NCBI RefSeq assembly: GCF_023278565.1
Contig: NC_064677.1
Span: forward strand, 5,332,001-5,396,000
Direction: 5' to 3'
Source: Colletotrichum lupini
Taxonomy: Eukaryota; Ascomycota; Sordariomycetes; Glomerellales; Glomerellaceae
Length of the DNA stretch: 64,000 nt
A program made the position numbers and the translations under genes. The notes below the pieces were generated by a model. It searched no databases. It worked only from the letters and a program-made list of their open reading frames with translations, and was not told where the DNA came from. Shown here in pieces: positions 35,839-46,721 of the stretch. How positions within the stretch are numbered: position 1 is the stretch's first letter; each line of letters opens with the position of its first letter.

Positions 35839-38800
35839 ATGGACCCGCCATCACCACCACAGTCTCGAGAAGAGGCGGATGCTCAGCTACAGACCATCGT
35901 ACACGATCGAGGCATAGAAAATGGGCAAGCTAATAAATTCACGGAGAAACAACTACGAAACGCCCTCCAGGTTCTCGCGAAAAATCTGTATTGCACGTCA
36001 ACCCATTTCATCTTGGAGCTTCTTCAAAATGCCGACGACAACGATTACTCCAAAGCGATTCAACGAGACTCACCCCCAAGTTTTAGGCTGAGCATCGAGA
36101 GCTGTATTGACAACAGCGGCGAAATTGTTCACTACTTGGAAACGGGATGCAACGAAAATGGCTTTTCTCTTGAGCAAATCGACGCTCTCTGCGCGATCGG
36201 AGAGAGCACAAAGAGCTTATCGAAAGAGGTCCATTCGGGATATATTGGAGAGAAGGGCATAGGCTTCAAGTCTGTTTTCAATGTCGCAAATGTAGTCTAT
36301 GTCTCGAGTGGGCTCTACAGCTTCAAACTCGACAAGACAAGGGACATGCTGGGGGTTCTCCTGCCCCTCCCCGCGGTATTCATCAAACCTCAGCGCGAGT
36401 CTGAAAATACAAGCATGGCTCTTCAACTACTTGGCAATAGCGAGTTGGAAAGGATTGCCGTGGAGCTTACCAAGATCAAACCCGAAATACTGCTCTTTCT
36501 TCGCCGACTCAGACGCATCGTTGTCCAGACACCGGATGAACAGGTTGACTACTTGGCTACATACACAGATCACGACACAGATTTCCACTGCGAAACGCGG
36601 ACTATTACCATGCACACAAACAATTCGGAGCCAGCGACGGAAACTAAGTACGTCATTATCCGAAAGGCAGTGGAAGACATGCCAGAAGAATCTACAAGGA
36701 AAAACATCGGCGTCTCAGAGGTTACTCTTGCATTTCCGCTGGAGCAGGATGGTAGCCCAAAGGTTCAAGAGCAGCCAATCTTTGCATTCCTGCCAGTTGG
36801 CCACTATGGCTTCCAAGTAAGGACCAAAATCCCTCTGGTTTCTAGAAAACATCACTAATCGGACGCTTAGTTTCTCATTCAGAGCGACTTCATTCTACTC
36901 GCGGATCGGGAGCGCGTTCCCGCCGAAAACGCTTGGAACAACAAGATCAGAGAAGCAATTCCAATTGCATTCGAGGAGTCAGTCGAGAGATTCAACAAAG
37001 GTTGAGGTAAACTGCGTTACTCTTGGCCACGGTACTTGGTGCGATCTCCCTCTCACGATAACTTTTGGGACGGTCTGGAAGAATCCCTGATCAGACATCT
37101 TCAGTCTCGCCCAGTTCTTCAGAGTCGCGCGGGGATTAAGGATCTGCGAAAGCCGCAGGAACTCGTCTTCGTTTCTTCTGGATACTGTCTGGATGGAGTG
37201 CCTTTGATTGACTCACCGAAACAACGTCACCGCCATCTAGCATCCGAATACTCTCAAGAAGGAAATCTACCCAAAGGTTTCATGCGTCTGGGGGTAAGTA
37301 CCATGGTTGCTGACGTGTTTGTGTCACATTTCTGTGAATGGGTTTCAGTAGAGAAACCCGACCTCACCACCAAGTCACAGAAATGGCACAGTAAAGTGGC
37401 TGCTATTCTCGTCCGCTCTGAGTCTTGGAAAGAGAGACTACGACGCTTGCCACTTGTGCCAACACTGGACGGGGATCTGCTTCCTGCGCGCACGGCAGAC
37501 CTATACCTGGCGGCGAAGGCAGACATCCAAGGTGCTCCTCAAGGCCTTGGCCTCTTCTTCGTGCTCCCCGATGCGCGATCCGATGCCAAGACAGACGCCC
37601 TCTTTGAATGGTTAGGGATCAAGAAGATCACATCGAACGATATTTGCAATCGAATTCTCCAAGACCATAACAAACGGAATCATGGTTGGGACCCCCGAGG
37701 AACCGAGCGTCTCATCGAAGACGCGTTCTACTTATTCCACAATCATCGTCCGCATTGGCTTCCAAAGATGAACCTCTGGGTTGCTACCTCCAACGGAAAC
37801 GAGGTTTGCCGCGCCGATGCCGTCTACCTCATCGACCCAAAGATCCAACATAACCTCATTAGCAAGCACTCTTCTGAACCCAAGGCTTGCATGAACGTGC
37901 TGCATCCTGATTACTTCAGTCGAGGCGAGATCGCAGGTGAAGAACGCGCTGCCCAAAAAGGCGCCTTCATTGAGTGGTTGAAGAACAAACACGGAGTCGC
38001 AACATCGTTCAAGTTACTTGTCCGTGATCAGTCCTCTTCGGAAGTCGTCCTTAGTCGCGAAAGTCGATGGCTTCTCAAAAATGACTCCATGGGCTTCATA
38101 CAACTCTTAAGAGACGAGTGGCTTCGAAACGGGCTGTTCTTCGAATACAGGGACTGCCTCTAAATTCTGCACCCATATGTCCAGGCCATGACAGTGCCTT
38201 GTCGAGACGGGGTCCAACGGAAACTCCAGGACACAGCGGTACCAACCAAAGCTCTGCTCCTCCACTGTCCACATCTTGCATTTGCAGATTTTCCTGACCC
38301 AGAGGACTTGATATGGCAGAAATTTGGAGCCTTTTCAGTCACTACTAAACCCAGTGTAGAGGCCTACGTCATGGAGCTCGAGATGATGAAAGGTTTGGCC
38401 ATTGATGCGGATACTATGAAGGCTGCGAGTCACATTTATCTGTATCTGGCCAACAACAGCAAAGAGATCTCGGATGCTCAGCGGTAAGATCCTATTCAAT
38501 TGATCCCGGGCGAAATAGCTAACCCGAGCAGTCAAGCCTTCGAGCACGCCAAGACGGTCTATCATCCAGTCCATGGTTGGCTCACCCCGAACGAATGCAC
38601 TTGGAAGGCTCCTGCCTGCCTTGAGAACATCCGACCCCTTGCTGAGTTCTATCCTAAATGTGGGACTTTCTTTCAAGAGATACTCCAAATCCGGGATGCC
38701 GGTATTCCTGACGTTATCAGAGAGTTGGGGCGTTTGGGAGGCCTATCAGGCACAGTCGATAAAGACAGTGCTCCTCTTCTTGTGCAAGTATCTCTCAAGT

Positions 38801-40388
38801 ATGAAGGATCCTGCAAAAATGCCTCAGTGCTTCGAACCAAGGGCACTCCCATATTTCAAGGTTTTCCCCATGCTACCTACCACGCACAACTCAGGAGGTC
38901 CAGACGGCGCAACGTTCTTGTCTCTCAATGATAGCTGGTTCATTGCCGACCGCACGGCATTACGGACCGCGTTTGAGGGGAAAGTTTCCCTCCTGGATTT
39001 CGACGTCAAAGATATTGACAAGATCATGCCATTGGTAGCATGGCGTCACCTCTCTCCTCGACTCCTCAGCAATGCGGTAGAAGAGCATATCACTTACGTG
39101 AGCGCACCGATAGCCCATCCACTTTGGTCCGAAAACATACAGAAGAAAGCAAAGTACATTGCGCTGTAAGTCACGTTCACCTAAACGTCATTGCATCTCA
39201 CTGACCTCGTATAGCCTCGGAACCAAAGCGACGCCGACGATTCCTACCTTCAAGGTTTCGCTAGCCTTGGGCATTTCAGTGCAAAGAGCAATCGGCGAAA
39301 TAGTGGGCGAGTCTCGCAAAGGGCACATTTCTATCACGGAAGAGAAAGATGTCATTCATGTCGTCGTCTTACGGAACCCTTTCAAAGATACCAATCGACG
39401 GGTCGACATGGAGCTCGCTGACTTGTTTAGCCGGCTATTTGCAATCCAGGACGTCGAGCGCGGCCTTCTCATCTCACACATCCTCAAAGGCAGCTTTGCC
39501 GACGTGCGAGACATGTTGGAAGGAGTCAACATTCGTGTTCTCTTCGACGACGACCTCGACGTCTCCACCGGCGTGTACAGCTCAATGACCAACTCGACGG
39601 AAGATCCCACCGTCGCTTACAGAGAGCTGACTAGTGCAGTCGGGATGGGGGATGTTACCAGGCAGTCAACTCCCACAATGTCCTACGCTCAGGCCTATGA
39701 TAGAAGTTTTGGGGACGATGATTCAGATTATGATCCCCAATCTTACAGGTTCGAGGAAGTTGGATTTGCGGCAGAAGATTTTGTATGCGACGACTCTATG
39801 GGACGATGAAAACTCCGCTAACAAGTTTGGTAGGTCAATTGCTACTTTTCCAAGGAAATACCCGACTGGGAGCCCGAGAAGCATTGGACAAGCCGTCTTC
39901 GGAAGAGATGTGGTTACTCGGACTTCCTTGGTGATGAGTCGGTCACAGCTGATTTCACGTACACGGACAAAGGAGGAGGATACATGCTCCCGCTACTTCA
40001 TAACGTGGGCATCGTCGAGGAGACCTGGTTTCGCCGAACCATCACGTATCACATGGAAGTGAAGGGAACGGTTCGCGGACTCGAGGAGCCTTTCCACCTA
40101 AGCCAGAAGCAGATGAATCTGGTGAGTTCTGCTTGCTCTAGTCATGGGGCCATCCTTCCTGGGGAAACATACCAAGCTTACTAACTACTGTAGACTCAAA
40201 AGTATCGCTTGGACAAGAGCAAGATACCGACGGATGTCTTCATCATCGTGCGGGTCTACGAAATTGAGGGTGAGAAGCCAAGCTTCCGTTTCTACCTCGA
40301 CCCGTGGGCCAAGATATTCAATGGAGAATTGGTCCTGACATCGGATCATGGATACTGTGTCGCGCCTTCGAGCGTTAGATGGACTTGA
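35839..40388 (+). pseudogene. NO VEIN/sacsin-like GHKL ATPase with DUF3883 C-terminus, disrupted
   Basis: Six exons are recognisable: 35839-36816, 36871-38483, 38532-39165, 39215-39782, 39834-40121 and 40194-40388, all with good GT-AG introns of 48-72 bp. Together they would encode about 1,424 aa. The N-terminus has GHKL ATPase motifs ELLQNADDN (about residues 61-69) and GEKGIGFKSVF (about 136-146). The last two exons carry a DUF3883 (NO VEIN C-terminal) domain: DWEPEKHW, ADFTY, then MEVKGT, the D...ExK pattern of the PD-(D/E)XK nuclease fold. The frame is broken three times: TGA at 37003-37005, TAA at 38161-38163, and a +1 shift between about 38700 and 38790. Both stops can arise by C-to-T or G-to-A transitions. 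Splice sites are still intact, so decay is recent, or some breaks are sequence errors. In fungi this family is multicopy and of unknown role. Confidence 0.8.
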
Positions 40389-43192
40389 GACACGCGGATA
40401 AGAAGCCGAAAAGTGTTTCTGGTTGAATGGTACAAGCACGCGGGGCTGCTAAGTTGTAAGAATAGATGTAGACAATGTAGAAATAACCTTTCTCCCAGTT
40501 CACTTCGGCGCTCTTGATCTTCGATGAATGCTCGCCTCCTCATCAGCGTCTTCGACCTTTGGCCGTCCAAGTGGTTATCGCATGCAGTTGAAGAATGCAA
40601 GCGCCACCCCCGGACAAAACGAACCCAATTCAACCCACCGGAGACTTTCCAGCCCTGACTTGCGGAGCGTTCACGATCGAGGGCTTCATCGAGACATGAC
40701 CAGCCGGGCGGGGAGTGAGCATGGCAGCTAGATGCGACCTTAAACGGGACGAGCTTTCGCGTATGAGCAAAGAATATGAATAGTGGAGAAAGTCGGACAT
40801 TGCTCAGAGTTACCGGAAGAAAAACAAAGAAACGCTTCATCGGTTGTTGATATTCGGGCCACAAGAGAATCGTTGCGGGGAGTTGCACGGCACAAACATG
40901 GGCACAATAAGACGGGGATCAGAGCTCGTGTCGAGTGGGTTTATTGCCTGCGGGGATCGGCATAGCAGCGCAAGGAAGATTTCCAAGAAACAGCCTTTTG
41001 TGAGTCGAGCAGCGACTAGGAGCAAGAGGTCCGAACGTTGGTACCGAAGCGAACTCCACGTTTTATTTGGTAGCCGAAGGTCGGGGAAGCTTCCAAGTCG
41101 TCGAGGAGTTGGCTTGCTGTTATTAATATCGTTCGTGTTTACTCCACGGGCTCGCTGCCGGGTTGCGTGTTGCAACACATGGCAAAGTTGGCGGTCAGGA
41201 GAAACGGCTACAGAATGTGCGTGGAGAGCGGCAGAGTGCCAGCATTCAGCAGCGCGGTATCGCGGTATCGCGGCAGCGCCATCTTTCTTGACGAATGAAC
41301 CAGCCGAGATGAGTTTGAGTGAGTAAAGAAAACCCCTCGCCTGATAAGGCAAGTCTAGAAGGTTCAATGTTTCTTTGCCTTTCTAACTAACCTTTCTCTT
41401 TCCTTCTCAGTAAAATTAATCAGAAACTCTACAGTATGCATCCCAGTCTCTTCGGCCACAGAGTTACCAGAAGGCGCCTAGGCAACCTGCAGAATAGAGT
41501 AATTCATTGTTTCTTTGCTGCAAGGAACATATTGCCAGTGACAAACTCTAATGAAATTGGTCAAATCAGGTGTTTACCGTGGGGCCCTTTCTCTCTTTTC
41601 CTTCCTTACCAAAGTCACCAGGACGGCAAAAACGGCCATTGGTTTCTCTGGTTTGGGTTTCCCCGTGAGGTAGGTATTCTGACCAACCCTTGGCCCCTGG
41701 CCCCTGGTCTGCTGGTCCCGCATGTCACCTCGCACGATGTCATGCCAGCCCGGCACTCAGGTCGTAGAACCGGCCGGCCATCAACTCGCTCTTTTCGGGT
41801 GCTTTGTGCTACTACCAAGACGGCGACGCGTCAGGTTTGTCGGGCCTTGACAACTTAAGTCATCTCTGTGCGGATAGCTTGCCCGGCGGCCGATCAGCTA
41901 AAGAAAGTGATAGCAGCAGACACACCGACTGACAGAATCTCCGAGGGGGCACCGGGGGCAAAGCAGGACTGATGGGAAGGAAAAGTGCCGACGCCACAGG
42001 GCAGATAGATGATGGGCAAGTCGAGGCAGTTCGATACAATCCGATGGTTGTCTCAGCACAGCCAGCCGGCTCAACGCGTTCTTGGTTGGGCTCAAGCCAC
42101 CTGCCATCCAATCAAAACGCACAGATGCCCGTATTTCGTCCGTCTCGTAGTCGTCTTTCGGCTGTCACACTTTTCATGAGGCTGGACGCTAAGCCAAGGT
42201 CGACGGGCAATCGAGAGTCAGGACACGAGCTAGAGAGCTGAAGCGTGAGTTGGTTAGACGGACGGACGGACCGCGAGACAGCGTGGATCAGCTAGATAGC
42301 TAGACAGCAAGATAGCTGGATAGTGGACAACCTCGCGAAAGAATCCAGCTCCTTGCGCGCCAGCCCGTTGCTTGAATGAGCTCGAAAAAGGGATACCTAC
42401 ATCAAACAGCAATTCGCTGACGTTCCATTGGAGCCAGAAGAGTCAATTGGATGTCACCTCAATGACCGGCGCCACAAATCAGTTCACTCGCCCAGCTCGA
42501 GAATGATCACGCTGATTCCCCGTCTCTTCTGCCCCTGCCAACCCTTTTCCACCCGGAGCCAACTTGCCATTGACCAAAGAGATCATGGTTGCATGTTCCT
42601 GGCCAGAACCCGGTCCGTAGCCTAGGGTCTAGTTGTAGGTCGAATGGGTCCAGGTCCAGGATCCCAAGTCCCAGTGTGTGTTCTTCGCAGTAGCTCGACG
42701 GCCCCAAGGTTCACACCCCCTTGCTCGCCAGTCAAGGTCGCGTCGCCCCAGCAGAAAAGCGAAAAGCTAACGCCTCCCCAAGCGGAGCTAACGTAACCCT
42801 CCACCCTCCACCAGTCCACCCCAATGGATATTGGAGACGCCGCCGTCGCGCGCGCCCGCCGCTGCGCGGTGCGGATATTTGGGATAAGCTTTTTGCGAGC
42901 AGAGGGCAGAAGGGGAAAAGCTTCAGAGTCAGGGCCAGGGGTCCCTCTCACTCGCTCGCTCCTGTCTCTGTCTCCCCCGAAGGAACGTGGTGGCTTGCCG
43001 GCGTGCGTTGGACTCATATTTATGGCCCATCCCGTCTTCTCGGGTCGACGTTGATTGCCTCTTCTTGATTCCTGTCTTGCTCAACTTCACGTCCACTAAT
43101 CTCAACGTCGTCTACCTCGTCACGTCCTATATCTTACCCGATATATCAACCTAATACCGTGTAATACTCACAACAACCACACAACGTTCACA
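40389..43192. other. Intergenic region upstream of the CFEM gene
   Basis: No gene is supported in this 2.8 kb. There are short local repeats (GACGGACGGACGG and GATAGCTAGA-type runs at about 42257-42325) and GC-skewed patches. The final part before 43193 is the CFEM promoter and leader. Confidence 0.5.
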
Positions 43193-43895
43193 ATGAAGTT
43201 CACTCTCGCCCTCGTTGCCGCCGGCCTTGTCGTCGCCCAGGACTTCTCTGGCCAGCCCTCCTGCGCCGTACGTCACAATCCTTTTGCCATCCCTATGACC
43301 CCGAACTAACATTCCTCCCCCTCAGATTCCCTGCCTTACCGATGCCATCCCCAAGGTTGGCTGCGCCCTGACCGACACCGCCTGCCAGTGCACCAAGGAG
43401 AAGCAGGAGGCCCTCGTCCCCGTCGCCGCCTCCTGCCTGCTCGCCGCTTGCAACTCTGCCGACCTCGGCAAGGCCCAGTCTGCCGCCGCCGCCGCTTGCG
43501 CCGCCTATGCTGCCACCGCTGGCTCTGCCCAGCCCGGCGCTACCTCTGCTGCGGCTTCCGCTTCCGCCTCCGCCTCCGCTGCTGCTTCCTCGGCTGCCGC
43601 CTCTGTCTCTGCCTCCGTCTCCGGTGCCGTCTCTTCTGCTCTCGCCTCCGTCAGCGCCAGCGCCAGCGCTGCCCTGTCTTCCGCCTCTGCCATCGTCACC
43701 TCTGCCCGTAACGCCACTGCTTCCGTCAGCAGCGCTACCCTCTCTGCTTCCCGCACTGCCTCCACTGCTGTCACTGGCACCGGTACCGGCGCGAGCGCTA
43801 CTGCTTCTTCCACCGGCAACGCTGCTCCCCAGGGCGGTGTCGCTGTTGGCGGTCTTGCCCTTGCTGCCATTGCTGGTATCGTTGCTGCTCTGTAA
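43193..43895 (+). CDS. CFEM-domain GPI-anchored cell-surface protein, 214 aa
   Basis: Two exons (43193-43267 and 43326-43895, 58-bp intron) encode 214 aa. A signal peptide is obvious (MKFTLALVAAGLVVAQ, cleavage near residue 16). The CFEM domain has its eight cysteines at 24, 28, 38, 45, 47, 62, 67 and 83, with Asp42 in the TDTACQC motif at the position that binds haem iron in haem-binding CFEM proteins. A long Ser/Ala/Thr-rich stalk follows (about 90-185), probably O-glycosylated. The C-terminus is a hydrophobic tail (GGVAVGGLALAAIAGIVAAL) preceded by small residues, typical of a GPI signal. Such proteins act in haem/iron uptake, wall stability or host interaction. Strong codon bias (mostly C or T at third positions) suggests high expression. 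Long antisense frames across the stalk are artefacts. Confidence 0.95.
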
Positions 43896-45431
43896 AGGGG
43901 TTGACATTTGACGATGGTTATGGGAAGGGACTGCCTCCTGGAAAGGGGTAGCATGTATGCACATACTGTGTAGATGACACTACGCCATAGGAATTGTATG
44001 TGTAGGATGAATTAAAACAATTGGACGTCTAGACTTAATGAGGATGGGCGGAAGAATTAGGAAGAAAAAGTTCATGACCATGACCTGTTTTGTTGCTATT
44101 GGCGCAACTGTCTAGTAAAGACACAGGATAACATACTTTTTAATCAAATATACCAAATACACAAGATCAACAATCCGCTTACGCCCTCATAATTGCCTCT
44201 CATTCGCTGCCATTGTTTTCGCTCCGCGTTCAGTATATACAATCGGCAGGAGACAATCTAGACTTTTTTGACGAGGAAGGCTAATCAGATCCGGGATCGG
44301 ATGGAATTAAGCGCTGCTTAAGTAACAGGCAAAAGTTTCGTTGGTGACGCCATAACTGATGTTATCCTCTGTCTATCTCAAAAAGGGTTTACGCTTGGGG
44401 TTTTCCGATCACTTTGAGCCACAGCGACAGGATGGCAGGCAAAAATTGTGCCCGAGTACGCCAAGCAAGGAAGCCTTGCCAAGTTGTACTTGCGGATGGT
44501 AGTACTCATGGTCCAAAGATTCGGGCAGTACCAAGTGCGTTGTCAGAAGACCTGTCTGCTTGTAACATACAATTTACTTGAGGATGATACTTCCTTTCCA
44601 CGACCGATCTGATCCGACGTCATGTACACCGGTGTTGACGAAAGGCAAATATGAACTTGGTTGTAACTATCCGGGCATGAATTGAGAAAGGCTATTCTAA
44701 CTAAAAAGTTGGCAAGGAAACGTGGGATCATCATCCACTCTCGTGCCACTTCCCAAGTGTCATTGCAACGGTAGTTGAAGTAGTCCATCGGGTGGCTAGA
44801 CCGACTGCACTGTGATTCGGCCCCGAGTGGGGCCGGGTTCAAGCCTGCCGATGAAAGATTGTTGTCGCTGCTCGCCGATATGGGGAGTCGGGACGGGTTA
44901 GTTCGAACAACCTGCACCTATGGTCACAAGCCGCGCTTTCTCATCAAAGTTTCTCAATGCATCGATATTGATCTGCCTCCTACCAAGTTGATAAAGGTGT
45001 CTCTCAGGTTGGAATTCGTCACCCGAAAGTTGTCAGCCTTGCTCACTTCCCTTGAGAGGACATGACTAGCAATAGCGCAGTTTCCGTGGCAAGATTTGAA
45101 TTCGCAACGCAATCTACGGAGATGCTGGGAGCATGGGCTTGGGCCGGGAGTCACTGGCAAGTAGATGACTGTACAGGTGCAACGAGGAGCCACAACACTC
45201 GAAGATTGTGTAGTTTGTGATCTTCCACGTCAGCCCGAACACAGGTCTATCAGAGTCTGAATTCAAAAGTCTTCTGCAATTAGCTGTGACCTAGCTTACC
45301 GCTATTTGTTATCTTCTCCCCCCCGTGGTATTGCCTTACATGCCCCACAAATCTTCGCTGGCAGGCGCCGACAGACTAGATAACCCATCCCATATTTTCA
45401 CACTACTCTACTGATTCCATTTCTTCCTACT
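43896..45431. other. Intergenic region
   Basis: This begins with the 3' UTR of the CFEM gene and becomes slightly AT-richer. I found no gene, RNA or clear repeat. Confidence 0.5.
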
Positions 45432-45685
45432 ATGGAGCTTAATGGGTGTCCTGTAGGTCTCAATTGCACACGCGATAAGAGCGAAGAGCAGATTAGCGAT
45501 GCACCAGGAACTGGGGTAAGTCTGAACGTCGACGAGTATTACATCAGCGTTTGCGTTTGCGTTTGCAATTCCTCGCGAGAAGATTCTGTCTAATGTCACT
45601 AAGCATTACCCAGGTGATTGTAGGCTTTGTTGGAACAGCGTACATTGTCTTTGCTCTCATCCTGGCACATTACTTCGTCGCATAA
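45432..45685 (+). pseudogene. Truncated paralogue of the 46722-49169 membrane protein (N-terminal two exons)
   Basis: Exon 1 (45432-45515) has 28 codons, MELNGCPVGLNCTRDK..., and after a 98-bp GT-AG intron exon 2 (45614-45685) reads VIVGFVGTAYIVFALILAHYFVA and stops at TAA. The downstream gene starts with a 28-codon exon with the same LNCT motif, then VLIGFVGTGYLVFLLLVVHYFVA followed by Tyr where this copy has the stop. Exon length, intron position and sequence all correspond, so this is a paralogous fragment. Sequence after the stop stays open for about 37 codons (NPEVPPPPRHIS...) and then ends in TGA. It could still be expressed as a 51-aa single-span peptide. Confidence 0.75.
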
Positions 45686-46721
45686 AATCCAGAAGTCCCA
45701 CCACCACCCCGACATATCAGCATCGAACGCCAGCTTGACTCTACCGTGCATCGGGTATCGACGCCCAGAAAAGCTCACCCTTTGACGGTTGGCGATGACT
45801 GAAACGTCTCTGCCAAGAATTGCTCAGCAAAGTCCCTTTGAACGTCCACATTCGGGGATGCTCGAAGTATACAGATAACCTAGCTTATGAAGGAAGTTAC
45901 AGAGCTTGGGAAGGATTCGAGAAATGAAGAGTCTCTAATCACCGAGCCCGTGACTACCTGCCCACCGTGAATTATCGACTCTAGCGGTTCCCCGCACAAA
46001 ACTTGATCGGAATCCTACATGCATATTCAAAGGAGCCTTTGGTAACCTTCTACCTGAGAACCAGCTTGACTTTCAGAGCTTCGGGGGTTAGGCCTCATGG
46101 TCCGGGGTAGGCCGGCTGTCCTGGTGGGGCCGAAAGCCGGAGCCGATGCTAACCCCGATGGGTGCCGTCCTTTTCGCGCACCACTGTACTTACCACTTCA
46201 AATAGGTAGTTGAGGCGACTTGTCGTGTACAATATGACTTGAAAGTCGGTGTGTATGTTTATGTTTTTGCCTACGTTCGATCGGATTCCAAACCGGGTGG
46301 GTGTTGCGCTTGCAGAACGCTATGCAGCTCACGATATGCACAGCGGCACAGGCTGGTAGCGATAGGCCAGCCTGATCTAAACTAGTCCGCCATGACCGCC
46401 ATCGCGGTGATACAAACTGATCCTTTGGGCAATATCTCAACTTCCTGCCAGAGAACTAATGATCTTAATTCGCTAGATGGAAAGGGAAGCTGACCTCCCT
46501 GTCATTTGGGTGCATGACGATCCAAAGGAGCCATTGTCTCAGTCCTGCAGCATCGCCGTCAGGATTGCTATTTAATCATCGCACCCTGAGATCAAGCAGC
46601 CATTGAAATAAAAAGGACAAGTTTCGCCCGTGGTTGTTTCCAATTTTATGAAGCTCAATATAGCATTACTATTGGTCGAAAATAGTGAACCATAGAGAGA
46701 GTTGATGATCGTATTTTGAGA
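45686..46721. other. Intergenic region between the paralogue fragment and the full gene
   Basis: I see no continuation of the truncated paralogue beyond about 45800 and no other gene. Confidence 0.5.

Noticed and set aside
36817..36870. The change of frame after 36858 as a further gene break
   Set aside because: It is explained by a normal 54-bp GT-AG intron linking GHYGFQ to FLIQSDF in the NO VEIN-like gene.
43293..43964. Antisense 223-aa Gly/Ser-rich frame and other long frames over the CFEM stalk
   Set aside because: They arise from the repetitive, C-ending codons of the Ser/Ala-rich stalk and have no domain.
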